Source of the DNA: Coprococcus sp.
Lineage (GTDB): Bacteria > Bacillota > Clostridia > Lachnospirales > Lachnospiraceae
Assembly (NCBI GenBank): GCA_016297495.1
Contig: JAEDGN010000021.1
Span: 1-35,416 of the forward strand
Length of the DNA: 35,416 nucleotides
Reading direction: 5' to 3'
In this document: positions 1-7,560 of the stretch, piece by piece
How the letters are laid out: every line of letters begins with the position of its first letter
Position numbering within the stretch: position 1 is the stretch's first letter
Program-made: the position numbers and the translations under genes
The notes under the pieces: model-generated
Databases searched by the model: none
Seen by the model: the letters and a program-made list of their open reading frames with translations, nothing else
What the model was told of the DNA's origin: nothing

Positions 1-32
1 CAATGGGTTATAATGTCTATGTTGCGAAACAT

Positions 33-165
33 TCTTTTCGGGGCAGGGTGCAATTCCCTACCGGCGGTACAGCCCGCGAGCGGATGATGGCTGCGAAAGC
101 GGTGGTCAGATGCAGGATCCGGTGAGATTCCGGAGCCGACAGTATAGTCTGGATGAGAGAAAAGA
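33..165 (+). promoter_or_regulatory. FMN riboswitch (RFN element)
   Basis: The conserved RFN blocks are all present: GGGGCAGGGTG at 40-50, the CCTACCGGCGGT and AGCCCGCGAGC blocks at about 57-81, and the AGGATCCGGTGAGATTCCGG and AGTATAGTCTGGATG blocks at about 114-155. The closing P1 helix can be formed by 33-39 with 159-165. A TATAAT -10 hexamer sits at 9-14, so transcription should start about 10 nt ahead of the aptamer; the -35 lies outside the window. The element is followed by an intrinsic terminator at 199-230, consistent with transcriptional attenuation by FMN. The next gene is a sugar kinase rather than the usual riboflavin biosynthesis or uptake gene. Confidence 0.95.
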
Positions 166-198
166 GGGGTTTCATTTTATTTGAATGTTGCCTTTTAC

Positions 199-230
199 GC
201 CCTGAATTCGTGGAATTCAGGGCTTTTTGT
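199..230 (+). terminator. Intrinsic terminator of the FMN riboswitch
   Basis: Perfect 11-bp stem (GCCCTGAATTC at 199-209 with 213-223), 3-nt loop, then TTTTTGT. It is the expected expression platform of the riboswitch. About 130 nt separate it from the kinase start. Confidence 0.9.
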
Positions 231-360
231 ATTGGTACGAGCAGCCTTTGATAAACATGTGAAAGAGTAATGATCAAAGCGCCAATGCAGAATATTCCGA
301 AAGAATGAGAGAATGTGTTTACAGAGATTGTACGAACGGTACAGAAAAGAGGTAAGAAAA

Positions 361-1902
361 ATGGCAAAATATTATCTTGGTTTTGACGCGGGAACACAGA
401 GCGTAAAAGTGGCAGTATACAGAGAAGATATGGTGTGCGTGGCATCCTCATCAGCACCGACGACACTGACCTATCCACGCCCGGGATGGGTGGATATGGA
501 TGTGGATGAGTATCTGGAACTGACAATTAAGGGTATGGCTGAATGTTCGAAGCAGATGCGGGAACAGGGGATGGATCCGGCAGATGTCCAGTCCATTATG
601 GGCGACGGCATCATCTGTGGCATAGCAGGTGTAGATGAAGATGGCAATGCTATAACATCGTATATCAATTATCTGGATTCCCGTACCCAGGAGGATGAGT
701 TTCTGATTAATAGCTGGAATCTGGATATCTGGGGCAGAGAGACCGGTAATCCGGAAGCAAAATGCATGTTCCCGGCACTTTTTGCCAGATGGCTTCTGAA
801 GAACAGCGATGCGTTTAAGGAAAGAGGCGCAAAGTTTATTCATAATGCGCCTTATGTGCTGGCCCATCTTGCCGGTCTTAAGGCGAAGGATATGTTTATT
901 GACTGGGGTGCCATGTCCGGATGGGGTATGGGCTATAAGGTTGAGGAGAAATGCTGGTCCAAAGAGCAGCTGGATCTGCTGGGAATCGATGAATCCATGA
1001 TGCCGAGAATTGTGAAGCCGTGGGATGTCATTGGATATTTGACGGAGGAAATGGCGGAAAGAACGGGATTTCCTGCGGGAATACCGATCTGCGGCGGTGC
1101 CGGAGATACGATGCAGTCCATGCTTGGCAGCGGCAATATGGGAGCCGGACAGGCTGTCGATGTAGCCGGAACCTGTTCCATGTTCTGTGTATCTACCAAT
1201 GGTATTATTCCTGAGCTGAGCAAAAAGGGCGCAGGATTGATCTTCAACAGCGGGACATTGCCGGATACGTACTTCTATTGGGGCTATATCCGTACCGGCG
1301 GTCTGGCTCTCAGATGGTTCAAGGATTCTGTCTGCGGGCAGGAGAAGGACGGCGATTACTTTGATGTGCTGAATGCGGCGGCAAAGGATATTCCTGCCGG
1401 TTCCAACGGTGTATTGTTCCTGCCGTATCTGACAGGCGGCACCAATGATGTAAAGGAAGCAACGGGGTGTTTCCTGAATATGACGCTGGACACGGATCAG
1501 GCCACCCTCTGGCATGCAGTACTTGAGGCAATCGGCTATGATTACATGGAGATTACGGACCTGTATCGCTCGGCCGGTGTGGATATGAGCAGAATCACTA
1601 TTACAGAAGGCGGAAGCCGCAGCGAGATCTGGAACCAGATGAAATCGGATATGCTGGGCAGTGAGGTTATTACCCTGAAGAATGCCGGCGGAGCCGTTGT
1701 TACAGACTGTATTATCGGTGCTTATGCGCTGGGCCATATTACAGATGTGAAGGCTGCTTTGTCAGACAGCCTGGAGATTAAGCGGCTGTATTATACCAAT
1801 CCGGAGAATCATGATTTTTATGCCGACCAGTATAAATTGCAGAAAAAGCTGGTGAAAGAGGATATGAAAGAGGCATTCCACACATTAAAGGCTCTGCATT
1901 GA
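361..1902 (+). CDS. FGGY-family carbohydrate kinase
   Basis: The 513-residue product has the FGGY kinase layout: an N-terminal phosphate-binding strand-turn (YYLGFDAGTQSVKVAVY), a central substrate domain, and C-terminal ATP-site motifs (GGAGDTMQSMLGSG near residue 240, TEGGSRSEIWNQMKSDMLG near 420). Such enzymes phosphorylate sugars or polyols such as xylulose, ribulose, glycerol or gluconate; the substrate cannot be read from sequence. The ATG at 361 is chosen because the conserved N-terminus begins there and GAGGTAAGAAAA precedes it; an upstream in-frame start would add 16 unconserved residues. It is the only gene downstream of the FMN riboswitch. If the substrate is ribulose, the product ribulose-5-phosphate is a riboflavin precursor; this is speculation. 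Confidence 0.85.
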   Translation: MAKYYLGFDAGTQSVKVAVYREDMVCVASSSAPTTLTYPRPGWVDMDVDEYLELTIKGMAECSKQMREQGMDPADVQSIMGDGIICGIAGVDEDGNAITSYINYLDSRTQEDEFLINSWNLDIWGRETGNPEAKCMFPALFARWLLKNSDAFKERGAKFIHNAPYVLAHLAGLKAKDMFIDWGAMSGWGMGYKVEEKCWSKEQLDLLGIDESMMPRIVKPWDVIGYLTEEMAERTGFPAGIPICGGAGDTMQSMLGSGNMGAGQAVDVAGTCSMFCVSTNGIIPELSKKGAGLIFNSGTLPDTYFYWGYIRTGGLALRWFKDSVCGQEKDGDYFDVLNAAAKDIPAGSNGVLFLPYLTGGTNDVKEATGCFLNMTLDTDQATLWHAVLEAIGYDYMEITDLYRSAGVDMSRITITEGGSRSEIWNQMKSDMLGSEVITLKNAGGAVVTDCIIGAYALGHITDVKAALSDSLEIKRLYYTNPENHDFYADQYKLQKKLVKEDMKEAFHTLKALH

Positions 1903-1929
1903 TAAATAATATTTAGCTTTTTGATACAG

Positions 1930-1958
1930 ATATGGGCAGAACTCTGCCCATATTTGCA
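1930..1958 (+). terminator. Possible weak terminator after the kinase
   Basis: ATATGGGCAGA (1930-1940) pairs with TCTGCCCATAT (1943-1953). The U-tract that follows is short (TTTGCATT), so termination may be partial. Confidence 0.45.
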
Positions 1959-1981
1959 TTCACATAAGTTGGGAGTGAAAG

Positions 1982-2998
1982 ATGCGGGATAAAGATTGTC
2001 TGAGAATAGGATATGACTGGAAAAAGATGGGGTTGGGGCTATGCTGTCTGGCTGTATTTGTTGTATGCTTTCATATACTGGATAATAATCTTCCGACGAG
2101 AGATGCCGCGGGATTCCCGGGGGTTGTGATGTTCTCGCTGACGTTTTTGTCGCTGATGGCGGGTATTATCGTTTTGGCTAGTTCGGTAATAAAGACTTAC
2201 AAGATAGATAAAAAGGGTATAACTGTCTACTATTTCAGGATTATTGATATTTTTACTCCGTGGAGAGATTTTATTTATCTTGGTATAGAAAAGGATATTC
2301 TTCTATATATTGTGGCAGCGAAAAGTAATGGTGAGTATGCTTTAAGGATTCCTTGTTATGATGAGACTCTTTTTGACAAAATTCTGTTCTATAAACCTGA
2401 TGATGTAGAAGTCAGGATAGAAATACCGTCTGCCAGTGAAAAAAAGATAAGAGAACCAGATGCAGATATTTTATTAAAGGATACACCAGGCAAAATAGTG
2501 ATTGATAACAGAAAAGAATATAAGCAAAAGAAAAAAGAAGTCATTCAAATCATGATTTTTTTGAGTGTTCTTCTTGCATTAATGGCTTTAATTACTTTTC
2601 TTAGTCATGATTCATGGGATGTGGTTATATTCGAATTATTGCTGGTTGCAGCTATTTTGGTGATAGCTCCATTTGAGGTGAATGTTGCCTGCGGAAGGGA
2701 GATCACAATTCGTCGGGAAGGTATTGAAACGCTATCCTATATAACGCACAGGAGACATTTTGTCTGCTGGAATGAATTTAAGTGGATTGGTGTAAAATAT
2801 GGATGGGACAAAAACGAGGGACACTATTTTATCATTAAATGCTGTGGCAGCTGGTGGGATCTGAACAGGAAGATATTGATTAATTATACCCCGGAACTCT
2901 ATGAACAGTTTCTTGCCTATGTGCCGGAGGGGCTGGTTACAGATCCGCCGACACAGAGGTTTCAGATGGAATGGATGAAATGGGGGAAGAAGAAATAA
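1982..2998 (+). CDS. Membrane protein with duplicated 2-TM plus PH-like unit
   Basis: 338 residues, family not recognised. Two hydrophobic hairpins are visible, at about residues 15-68 and 189-232. Each is followed by a beta-rich soluble stretch with similar wording (YKIDKKGITVYYFR near 72-85; REITIRREGIETLSY near 239-253), both leading into a Trp-containing segment (TPWRDFIYLGI; CWNEFKWIGV). This suggests an internal duplication of a two-helix plus PH-like module, as seen in bacterial PH-domain membrane proteins; that reading is inference. GGGAGTG lies 5 nt before the ATG. It converges on the sortase gene with a single base between the two stop codons. Confidence 0.7.
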   Translation: MRDKDCLRIGYDWKKMGLGLCCLAVFVVCFHILDNNLPTRDAAGFPGVVMFSLTFLSLMAGIIVLASSVIKTYKIDKKGITVYYFRIIDIFTPWRDFIYLGIEKDILLYIVAAKSNGEYALRIPCYDETLFDKILFYKPDDVEVRIEIPSASEKKIREPDADILLKDTPGKIVIDNRKEYKQKKKEVIQIMIFLSVLLALMALITFLSHDSWDVVIFELLLVAAILVIAPFEVNVACGREITIRREGIETLSYITHRRHFVCWNEFKWIGVKYGWDKNEGHYFIIKCCGSWWDLNRKILINYTPELYEQFLAYVPEGLVTDPPTQRFQMEWMKWGKKK

Positions 2999-2999
2999 C

Positions 3000-3785
3000 T
3001 TACCGGATCCGTTTTGCCAGGACTGCAAAGCGTCCGTCATCCTGGGTATAATCACAGGTGGACAGGGTGAGGATTTTATCACCGAATACAGGGACATTGT
3101 CTTCGTCGTAGTACAGGGACAATGCCTTTATATTGTCAAGATATTCTGTCAGTTCTTCTTCTGAGTCTGCATTGATAAAGTTATAATATTTGAATTCGTT
3201 GGATGCGTCATCATAGGCAGCGGACAGGAACGAAGCAAATATCTGATAGGTGCCCGGCCTGTAAATAGTATCAAAGGTAACCGTGCTGTGCTCCTTCAGG
3301 TAATCTGCATCCTTAAAGTCCATCAGCGGACCGAACATGGTGCCGTTCTTCATGTGGTGGCCATAGATGATAATATCCGTGCTGTCGGGATCGAAGCTGC
3401 AGCGGTAATCGGCAAAAAGCATGCCGCCGATATCATAATCACCGTCAAAATTCCGGCGCAGATAGTGCTGCGGATCATAAGGTGTATACATCACCGGATA
3501 ATTGATTTTGGTGCCTTCGATGGACAGCCAGCCGATGAAGTCCTGATTTCGCCCATATAAATTACCGTATTTGGCCATCATCTGTTCAGATTCGCTGACT
3601 TCTTCGGTTTCGGTATCACCGGCTTCATTGATCAGGAGAGGGGTATCGTTGATTTCTCCAGCCAGATCATCCAGATTCTTCTGAGTTGTCCATGACTGCC
3701 AGGCATAGCGCCCCAGGGAAAATGCACTCCAGCAGAAGCAAATAACAGCAGCAATTAATATGATTGTACTTAAAAACTTTTTCAT
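3000..3785 (-). CDS. Class B sortase
   Basis: 261-residue transpeptidase that would anchor or cross-link surface proteins at the outer face of the membrane. There is an N-terminal signal-anchor (residues 4-24), an acidic linker, then the sortase fold. The catalytic triad is readable: His143 in YGHHMKNGTMFG, Cys244 in TLSTCDY, and Arg252 in DDGRFAVLAKR. The TLSTCDYTQDDGRF arrangement is typical of class B. No substrate with a sorting signal lies beside it, so it is probably a stand-alone enzyme serving proteins encoded elsewhere. GAGGACGTTTT precedes the ATG. Confidence 0.93.
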   Translation of the reverse strand: MKKFLSTIILIAAVICFCWSAFSLGRYAWQSWTTQKNLDDLAGEINDTPLLINEAGDTETEEVSESEQMMAKYGNLYGRNQDFIGWLSIEGTKINYPVMYTPYDPQHYLRRNFDGDYDIGGMLFADYRCSFDPDSTDIIIYGHHMKNGTMFGPLMDFKDADYLKEHSTVTFDTIYRPGTYQIFASFLSAAYDDASNEFKYYNFINADSEEELTEYLDNIKALSLYYDEDNVPVFGDKILTLSTCDYTQDDGRFAVLAKRIR

Positions 3786-4050
3786 AAAACGTCCTCTTCA
3801 AAATAAAAACAGGTTAGCGTCTCAAGTGATATCCATTTACGTATAAAAGCCAACGGACTGCTCCGTGCGCAGCACTCCAGCCTACATTATTATAATAATG
3901 CAGGGTGGGGGTGTCAATGAGATTAGGTGGAATCCTGCCGTTTCTGTGCTGTGAGATGGAAGCGGGCTGAGTAGATACATCATTTTTTTGTTGTTTTTGG
4001 CATGGTTTTTGTGAAGATATGATAAAATTCCATTTTTTTGAAATTTAATA

Positions 4051-4079
4051 TGGCGTTTTAAAAAGTAGTATGCTAGAAT
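4051..4079 (+). promoter_or_regulatory. Probable sigma-A promoter of ackA
   Basis: Extended -10 TGCTAGAAT at 4071-4079 with a weak -35 (TGGCGT, 4051-4056) 17 nt upstream. It predicts a leader of about 120 nt. Confidence 0.5.
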
Positions 4080-4090
4080 ACAGATGGATA

Positions 4091-4169
4091 TGCTTTGGGT
4101 AATATGGATAGAATGATAATGATTTAACAATAAATCATCGTGCAATTTGCCCATATTTTCTATAAAGCA
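4091..4169 (+). other. Foldable ackA 5' leader
   Basis: Three nested complementary pairs: TGCTTT (4091-4096) with AAAGCA (4164-4169), ATATGG (4102-4107) with CCATAT (4151-4156), and an 8-bp hairpin ATGATTTA/TAAATCAT (4119-4138). It ends 21 nt before the AAGGAGG of ackA. It matches no riboswitch I recognise. Confidence 0.4.
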
Positions 4170-4206
4170 ATAGTATTTTTATATAAATATAAGGAGGATT
4201 ATTCCA

Positions 4207-5406
4207 ATGAACATTTTAGTTATTAACTGTGGCAGTTCATCTTTGAAATTTCAGCTGATCGATATGACGACAGAGGCTGTTGCAGCCAAGGGCCTTTGTG
4301 AAAGAATTGGCATTGAAGGCAGCCGTATTGTTTACACACCGGCAGGTGGTGAGAAGCTGACGATTGAATCTGCTATGCCGACACATACAGAGGCTATCAA
4401 GCTTGTGCTTGACTGCCTGACCAATGCTGAGTATGGCGTGATCAAGTCCCTGTCCGAGATCAATGCAGTAGGTCACCGTGTGGTTCATGGCGGTGAGAAG
4501 TTCGCGAGCTCCACAGTTATTACAGATGAGGTGATTAAGGTTATTGAAGAGTGCAATGAGCTGGCACCGCTTCACAATCCTGCCAACCTGATCGGTATCA
4601 ATGTATGTCGTGAGCTGATGCCTGGCGTACCGATGGTAGGTGTATTTGATACAGCTTTCCATCAGACCATGCCGCCGAAGGCTTATCTGTATGGTCTGCC
4701 GATGAAGGCTTATACAGATTACAAGATCAGAAGATATGGTTTCCACGGAACATCTCACAGCTTTGTATCCAAGAGAGTTGCTGAGTTCCTTGGCAAGCCT
4801 GTTGAAGAGATGAAGACAATTGTATGCCATCTTGGCAATGGTGCAAGTATCTGTGCTGTTGACGGCGGCAAGTCTGTAGATACAAGTATGGGCTTCACAC
4901 CTCTGGCAGGTCTTGTAATGGGTACACGTTCCGGCGATATCGATCCGGCTATTCTTGAGTACTATGCCAACAAGGAAGGCCTTACTTTAAGTGAGGTTAC
5001 AACTGTTCTGAACAAGAAGTCCGGTATGGAAGGCCTGACAGGCGGCAAGAGCGACTTCCGTGATCTGGAAGACGGTTACCATGCAGGTGATGAGGCATGT
5101 ATCACAGCCATCGAGATCTTCTGCTATAATGTAGCAAGATTTGTCGGCGCTTATGCGGCCGCCCTGAATGGCGTTGATACAATTGCTTTCACAGCAGGTA
5201 TCGGTGAGAACAGCGGCTTCGTAAGAGGCAAGATCTGCGAATATCTTGGTTATCTTGGTATTGAGATCGATCCTGAAGCCAACAGCAAGCGTGGTGAGGA
5301 TATGATCATCTCCACACCGGATTCCAAGGTGACAGTATGTGTGATCCCTACCAATGAAGAGCTGATGATTGCAAGAGATACCAAGGCTCTGGTAGAAGCA
5401 CAGTAA
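4207..5406 (+). CDS. ackA: Acetate kinase
   Basis: 399 residues, the normal family length. The enzyme interconverts acetyl phosphate plus ADP with acetate plus ATP in the cytoplasm, the main substrate-level ATP step of acetogenic fermentation. The family signatures are present: MNILVINCGSSSLKFQL (Asn7), GHRVVHGG (Arg91), FDTAFHQTM (Asp148), RRYGFHGTSH (His180), and the GENSGFVRG and CVIPTNEELMIA motifs near the C-terminus. AAGGAGG at 4191-4197 fixes the start. pta is not adjacent, and the gene appears to be a single transcription unit. A small hairpin (5417-5433) follows without a U-tract. Confidence 0.98.
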   Translation: MNILVINCGSSSLKFQLIDMTTEAVAAKGLCERIGIEGSRIVYTPAGGEKLTIESAMPTHTEAIKLVLDCLTNAEYGVIKSLSEINAVGHRVVHGGEKFASSTVITDEVIKVIEECNELAPLHNPANLIGINVCRELMPGVPMVGVFDTAFHQTMPPKAYLYGLPMKAYTDYKIRRYGFHGTSHSFVSKRVAEFLGKPVEEMKTIVCHLGNGASICAVDGGKSVDTSMGFTPLAGLVMGTRSGDIDPAILEYYANKEGLTLSEVTTVLNKKSGMEGLTGGKSDFRDLEDGYHAGDEACITAIEIFCYNVARFVGAYAAALNGVDTIAFTAGIGENSGFVRGKICEYLGYLGIEIDPEANSKRGEDMIISTPDSKVTVCVIPTNEELMIARDTKALVEAQ

Positions 5407-5446
5407 TATTAACGGAATCAGCCGATGGCTGATATGTATCAGGTGA

Positions 5447-5800
5447 TTAACCCTGTTCCAGTCCCCAGTTGGCAATGGCCAGCAGGACGCTGGACAGGGT
5501 TTTTCCTTTTTCTGTGAGGCTGTATTCCACATGAGGCGGGACCTCATTGAATTGCCTGCGCAGAATGATGCCGTCCCGTTCAAGATCACGGAGACAGCCG
5601 GAGAGAACGGTGTTGGTGATCCCTTCTATATTTCTGGCCAGCTGGCCAAAACGTAGCTGTTCTGCTCCAAACAGCTGGAGAACGATAAAAAGCTTCCATT
5701 TACCGCCGATGATATCGATGGTCCGGCGAATCGGGCATACCTGATCCGGATGTGCCTGCATATAGGCAATATATTCGCTGACTGTCTGAAATTTTTCCAT
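5447..5800 (-). CDS. HxlR-family regulator, YodB/HypR-like
   Basis: 117 residues, a complete HxlR winged helix (GGKWKLFIVLQL, helix-turn-helix around LRFGQLARNIEGITNTVLSGCLRDL, wing with PPHVEYSLTEKG). A cysteine at residue 22 (DQVCPIRRTI), just before the first core helix, is the position of the redox- or electrophile-sensing Cys in YodB/HypR-type members. It is divergent from a nitroreductase, as those regulators are from theirs. The likely role is a thiol-switch repressor of the nitroreductase gene; this is inferred from family and context. An AGGAGG site precedes the ATG. Confidence 0.9.
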   Translation of the reverse strand: MEKFQTVSEYIAYMQAHPDQVCPIRRTIDIIGGKWKLFIVLQLFGAEQLRFGQLARNIEGITNTVLSGCLRDLERDGIILRRQFNEVPPHVEYSLTEKGKTLSSVLLAIANWGLEQG

Positions 5801-5850
5801 ATAACTGAATCCTCCTGAAAATGTAATAAAGTGGTGATGGTACGCTGAAG

Positions 5851-5916
5851 TGTACTATGTATGATATATCTGCGTAATTGACAGCTTAAATCACAGGATG
5901 TACTATGTACTTAGTA
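5851..5916. promoter_or_regulatory. Divergent control region with HxlR operator repeats
   Basis: TGTACTATGTA occurs twice, at 5851-5861 and 5899-5909. The second copy lies in an inverted repeat, TACTA-N6-TAGTA (5901-5916). The nitroreductase promoter is TTGACA (5878-5883), 17 nt, TACTAT (5901-5906), so the second repeat covers the -10. This geometry fits repression by the divergent HxlR protein and resembles the TACTA...TAGTA operators known for YodB. Confidence 0.7.
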
Positions 5917-5958
5917 TATTAATTATACCGTAAAGCAGAACAGAAAGGAAGATAGATA

Positions 5959-6483
5959 ATGGAATTTAAGAAAACACTTGCGCTCAGACAGTCCGTAAGA
6001 GCATTTACAGATGAACAGATTACAGAGGAGCAGCTGAACACATTGCTTCAGGCTGCCAATGCCGCACCAACCTGCATGGGCAACTATGACCGTGTGCACC
6101 TGACTGTTGTTCAGAATCCGGATATCCTGAAACGGCTGAATGAGGCTTTTCAGAAGGCGGTGGGTGATCCGGAGATACAGGTGACATATGGGGCGCCTAC
6201 ACTTATTTATGTTTCCTGCAATGTTGAGGATGAGGAGATCATCAAAGGTGCCGATACAGGTGTTATCATGGAGAATATGCTGCTGGCTGCCGCAGACATG
6301 GGGTTAGGCGCTGTTTATCTCTTTGGTGTGAGTCAGGTGCTGTTTGCCAATGATGAGATAGCTGCTTTATTGCAGGTGCCGGAAGGCTTCCGTACTGTCT
6401 CCGCCATTGCAGTAGGTGTGGCTGCCGGACCGATGGCAGAACGCCCATTAGGCACGGACAAAATCTCTGTAACATATTTATAA
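5959..6483 (+). CDS. Nitroreductase-family flavoprotein
   Basis: 174 residues, a compact nitroreductase. It would use FMN and NAD(P)H to reduce nitro compounds, quinones or related electrophiles in the cytoplasm. The phosphate/FMN-binding start RQSVRAFTDEQIT (residues 10-22), the QAANAAPTCMGNYDRVHLTVV segment, and the C-terminal GLGAVYLFGV and VSAIAVGVAA segments are typical. GAAAGGAAG precedes the ATG. Its promoter overlaps an apparent operator of the divergent HxlR regulator, suggesting induction by the compounds it detoxifies. Confidence 0.92.
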   Translation: MEFKKTLALRQSVRAFTDEQITEEQLNTLLQAANAAPTCMGNYDRVHLTVVQNPDILKRLNEAFQKAVGDPEIQVTYGAPTLIYVSCNVEDEEIIKGADTGVIMENMLLAAADMGLGAVYLFGVSQVLFANDEIAALLQVPEGFRTVSAIAVGVAAGPMAERPLGTDKISVTYL

Positions 6484-6578
6484 AATAACATAGCTTATTG
6501 AGAAAAACGCCGTATTTGTTGCTCTTTTTCCTGCACAGCATATATTAAAGCAGGAACTTTGATCGGGGAGGGGAACAA

Positions 6579-7502
6579 ATGCGGCGTTTTCTTGCGGGAT
6601 GGTTTTTTCTGCTGGTTTTTCTGCCTTTTGCTGTGGCAGGGTTGTACGCCATGTCTGAAGAAAATAAAGGCTCTGAGAAGGAAATTTCGGGACTGCAGAT
6701 ATCTGTCCAGGCAGCAGGCGGCGAGAGAAGAATGGGAGTTACGGAGTTTTTGACAGGTGTCGTGGCCGGACAGATTTCCGCAGATTATGAGCTGGAAACA
6801 TTAAAGGCACAGGTGATCATTGCCCGAACCTGCCTGTATGAGAGAGCCGGGAACAGATCATATATAGATGCCTCGGAAACGGGTTTGGAGTGGTGGAGTG
6901 AAAGTGAACGGCGGGAAATATGGGGAAACCGGTATGCGGCCAATAATGAGCGGATGGAGGAAGCTGTTCGGTCAACGGATGGCAGTGTGCTGCGTTATGA
7001 TGGTCAATTGATCACACCGGCATGGTTTGCGCTGGGCAATGGGAAAACGCGGAGCAGCCGGGAAGCCTGGGGAGTGGATATCCCGTGGCTGCAGCCGACA
7101 GAGAGCCTGTGGGACAGAGAGGCTGAGCAGTATGAGACCGTGGTTACAAAGACAAAAAGACAGTTAATCACAGAAGTGCAAAAAAGTGTGAAGGACTTCA
7201 ACTGCTCGCCCGACAGTCTGGCATCCACCTGCCAGATTACGGAGACAGACAGTTCGGGCTATGTTCTTCAGATGCAGATTGGCAATAAGCTTTTGAGCGG
7301 TGACGATTTTCGTTATGCGCTGGCTCTGCCGTCATCCTGTTTCGAAATCAATTTTGAGGGGAATACAGCTGTCATGACTGTCAAAGGCAGCGGCCATGGT
7401 GTTGGATTTGATCAGTACGGGGCCAACAGGCAGGCTATGGAAGGGAAAAACTGTGAAGAACTGCTTTTATATTATCTAAAGGATGTGAAAGTGGGCGAAT
7501 AG
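6579..7502 (+). CDS. spoIID: SpoIID/LytB-family protein with altered catalytic site
   Basis: 307 residues with an N-terminal signal-anchor (residues 4-24) and a SpoIID domain (FLTGVVAGQISADYELETLKAQVIIART, residues 57-84; ITPAWFALGNGKTRSSREAWG in the middle; GSGHGVGFDQYGANRQA near the end). SpoIID proteins are lytic transglycosylases acting during forespore engulfment. The family catalytic Glu, in the motif VVASEMP, is Gln65 here (VVAGQIS). The protein may therefore be inactive or only bind glycan, or be a non-sporulation paralogue. GGGGAGGGGAAC before the ATG is a strong ribosome site. A SEDS polymerase and a SpoIIQ-like protein follow. Confidence 0.85.
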   Translation: MRRFLAGWFFLLVFLPFAVAGLYAMSEENKGSEKEISGLQISVQAAGGERRMGVTEFLTGVVAGQISADYELETLKAQVIIARTCLYERAGNRSYIDASETGLEWWSESERREIWGNRYAANNERMEEAVRSTDGSVLRYDGQLITPAWFALGNGKTRSSREAWGVDIPWLQPTESLWDREAEQYETVVTKTKRQLITEVQKSVKDFNCSPDSLASTCQITETDSSGYVLQMQIGNKLLSGDDFRYALALPSSCFEINFEGNTAVMTVKGSGHGVGFDQYGANRQAMEGKNCEELLLYYLKDVKVGE

Positions 7503-7504
7503 AC

Positions 7505-7534
7505 TTGTTAAGGCTGTCTCTTTTATGATATGAT
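7505..7534 (+). promoter_or_regulatory. Possible promoter of the SEDS gene
   Basis: TTGTTA (7505-7510), 18 nt, TATGAT (7529-7534), ending about 25 nt before the start codon. Confidence 0.4.
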
Positions 7535-7560
7535 GGTGGGTATCGAAAGGAGGCAGTTAA

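Larger units (their letters stand above)
3786..4206. other. Intergenic region between sortase and ackA
   Basis: 421 bp without a credible gene. It holds a small hairpin (ACGGA/TCCGT, 3853-3866), a perfect 16-nt palindrome CATTATTATAATAATG (3885-3900), the ackA promoter and a foldable ackA leader, the last two listed separately. Confidence 0.7.

Noticed and set aside
451..1737. 428-codon open frame antisense to the FGGY kinase
   Set aside because: No ribosome site or recognisable fold; His/Arg/Ile-rich composition is typical of a shadow of a GC-biased coding strand.
4207..5406. ackA as part of the phloroglucinol system
   Set aside because: About 18 kb away, with its own promoter and no activator motif; housekeeping acetate metabolism explains it.
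6512..6546. Sigma-E-like promoter before the SpoIID-like gene
   Set aside because: CATATATT resembles a sigma-E -10, but the only -35-like sequence is about 20 nt away, too far for the consensus.
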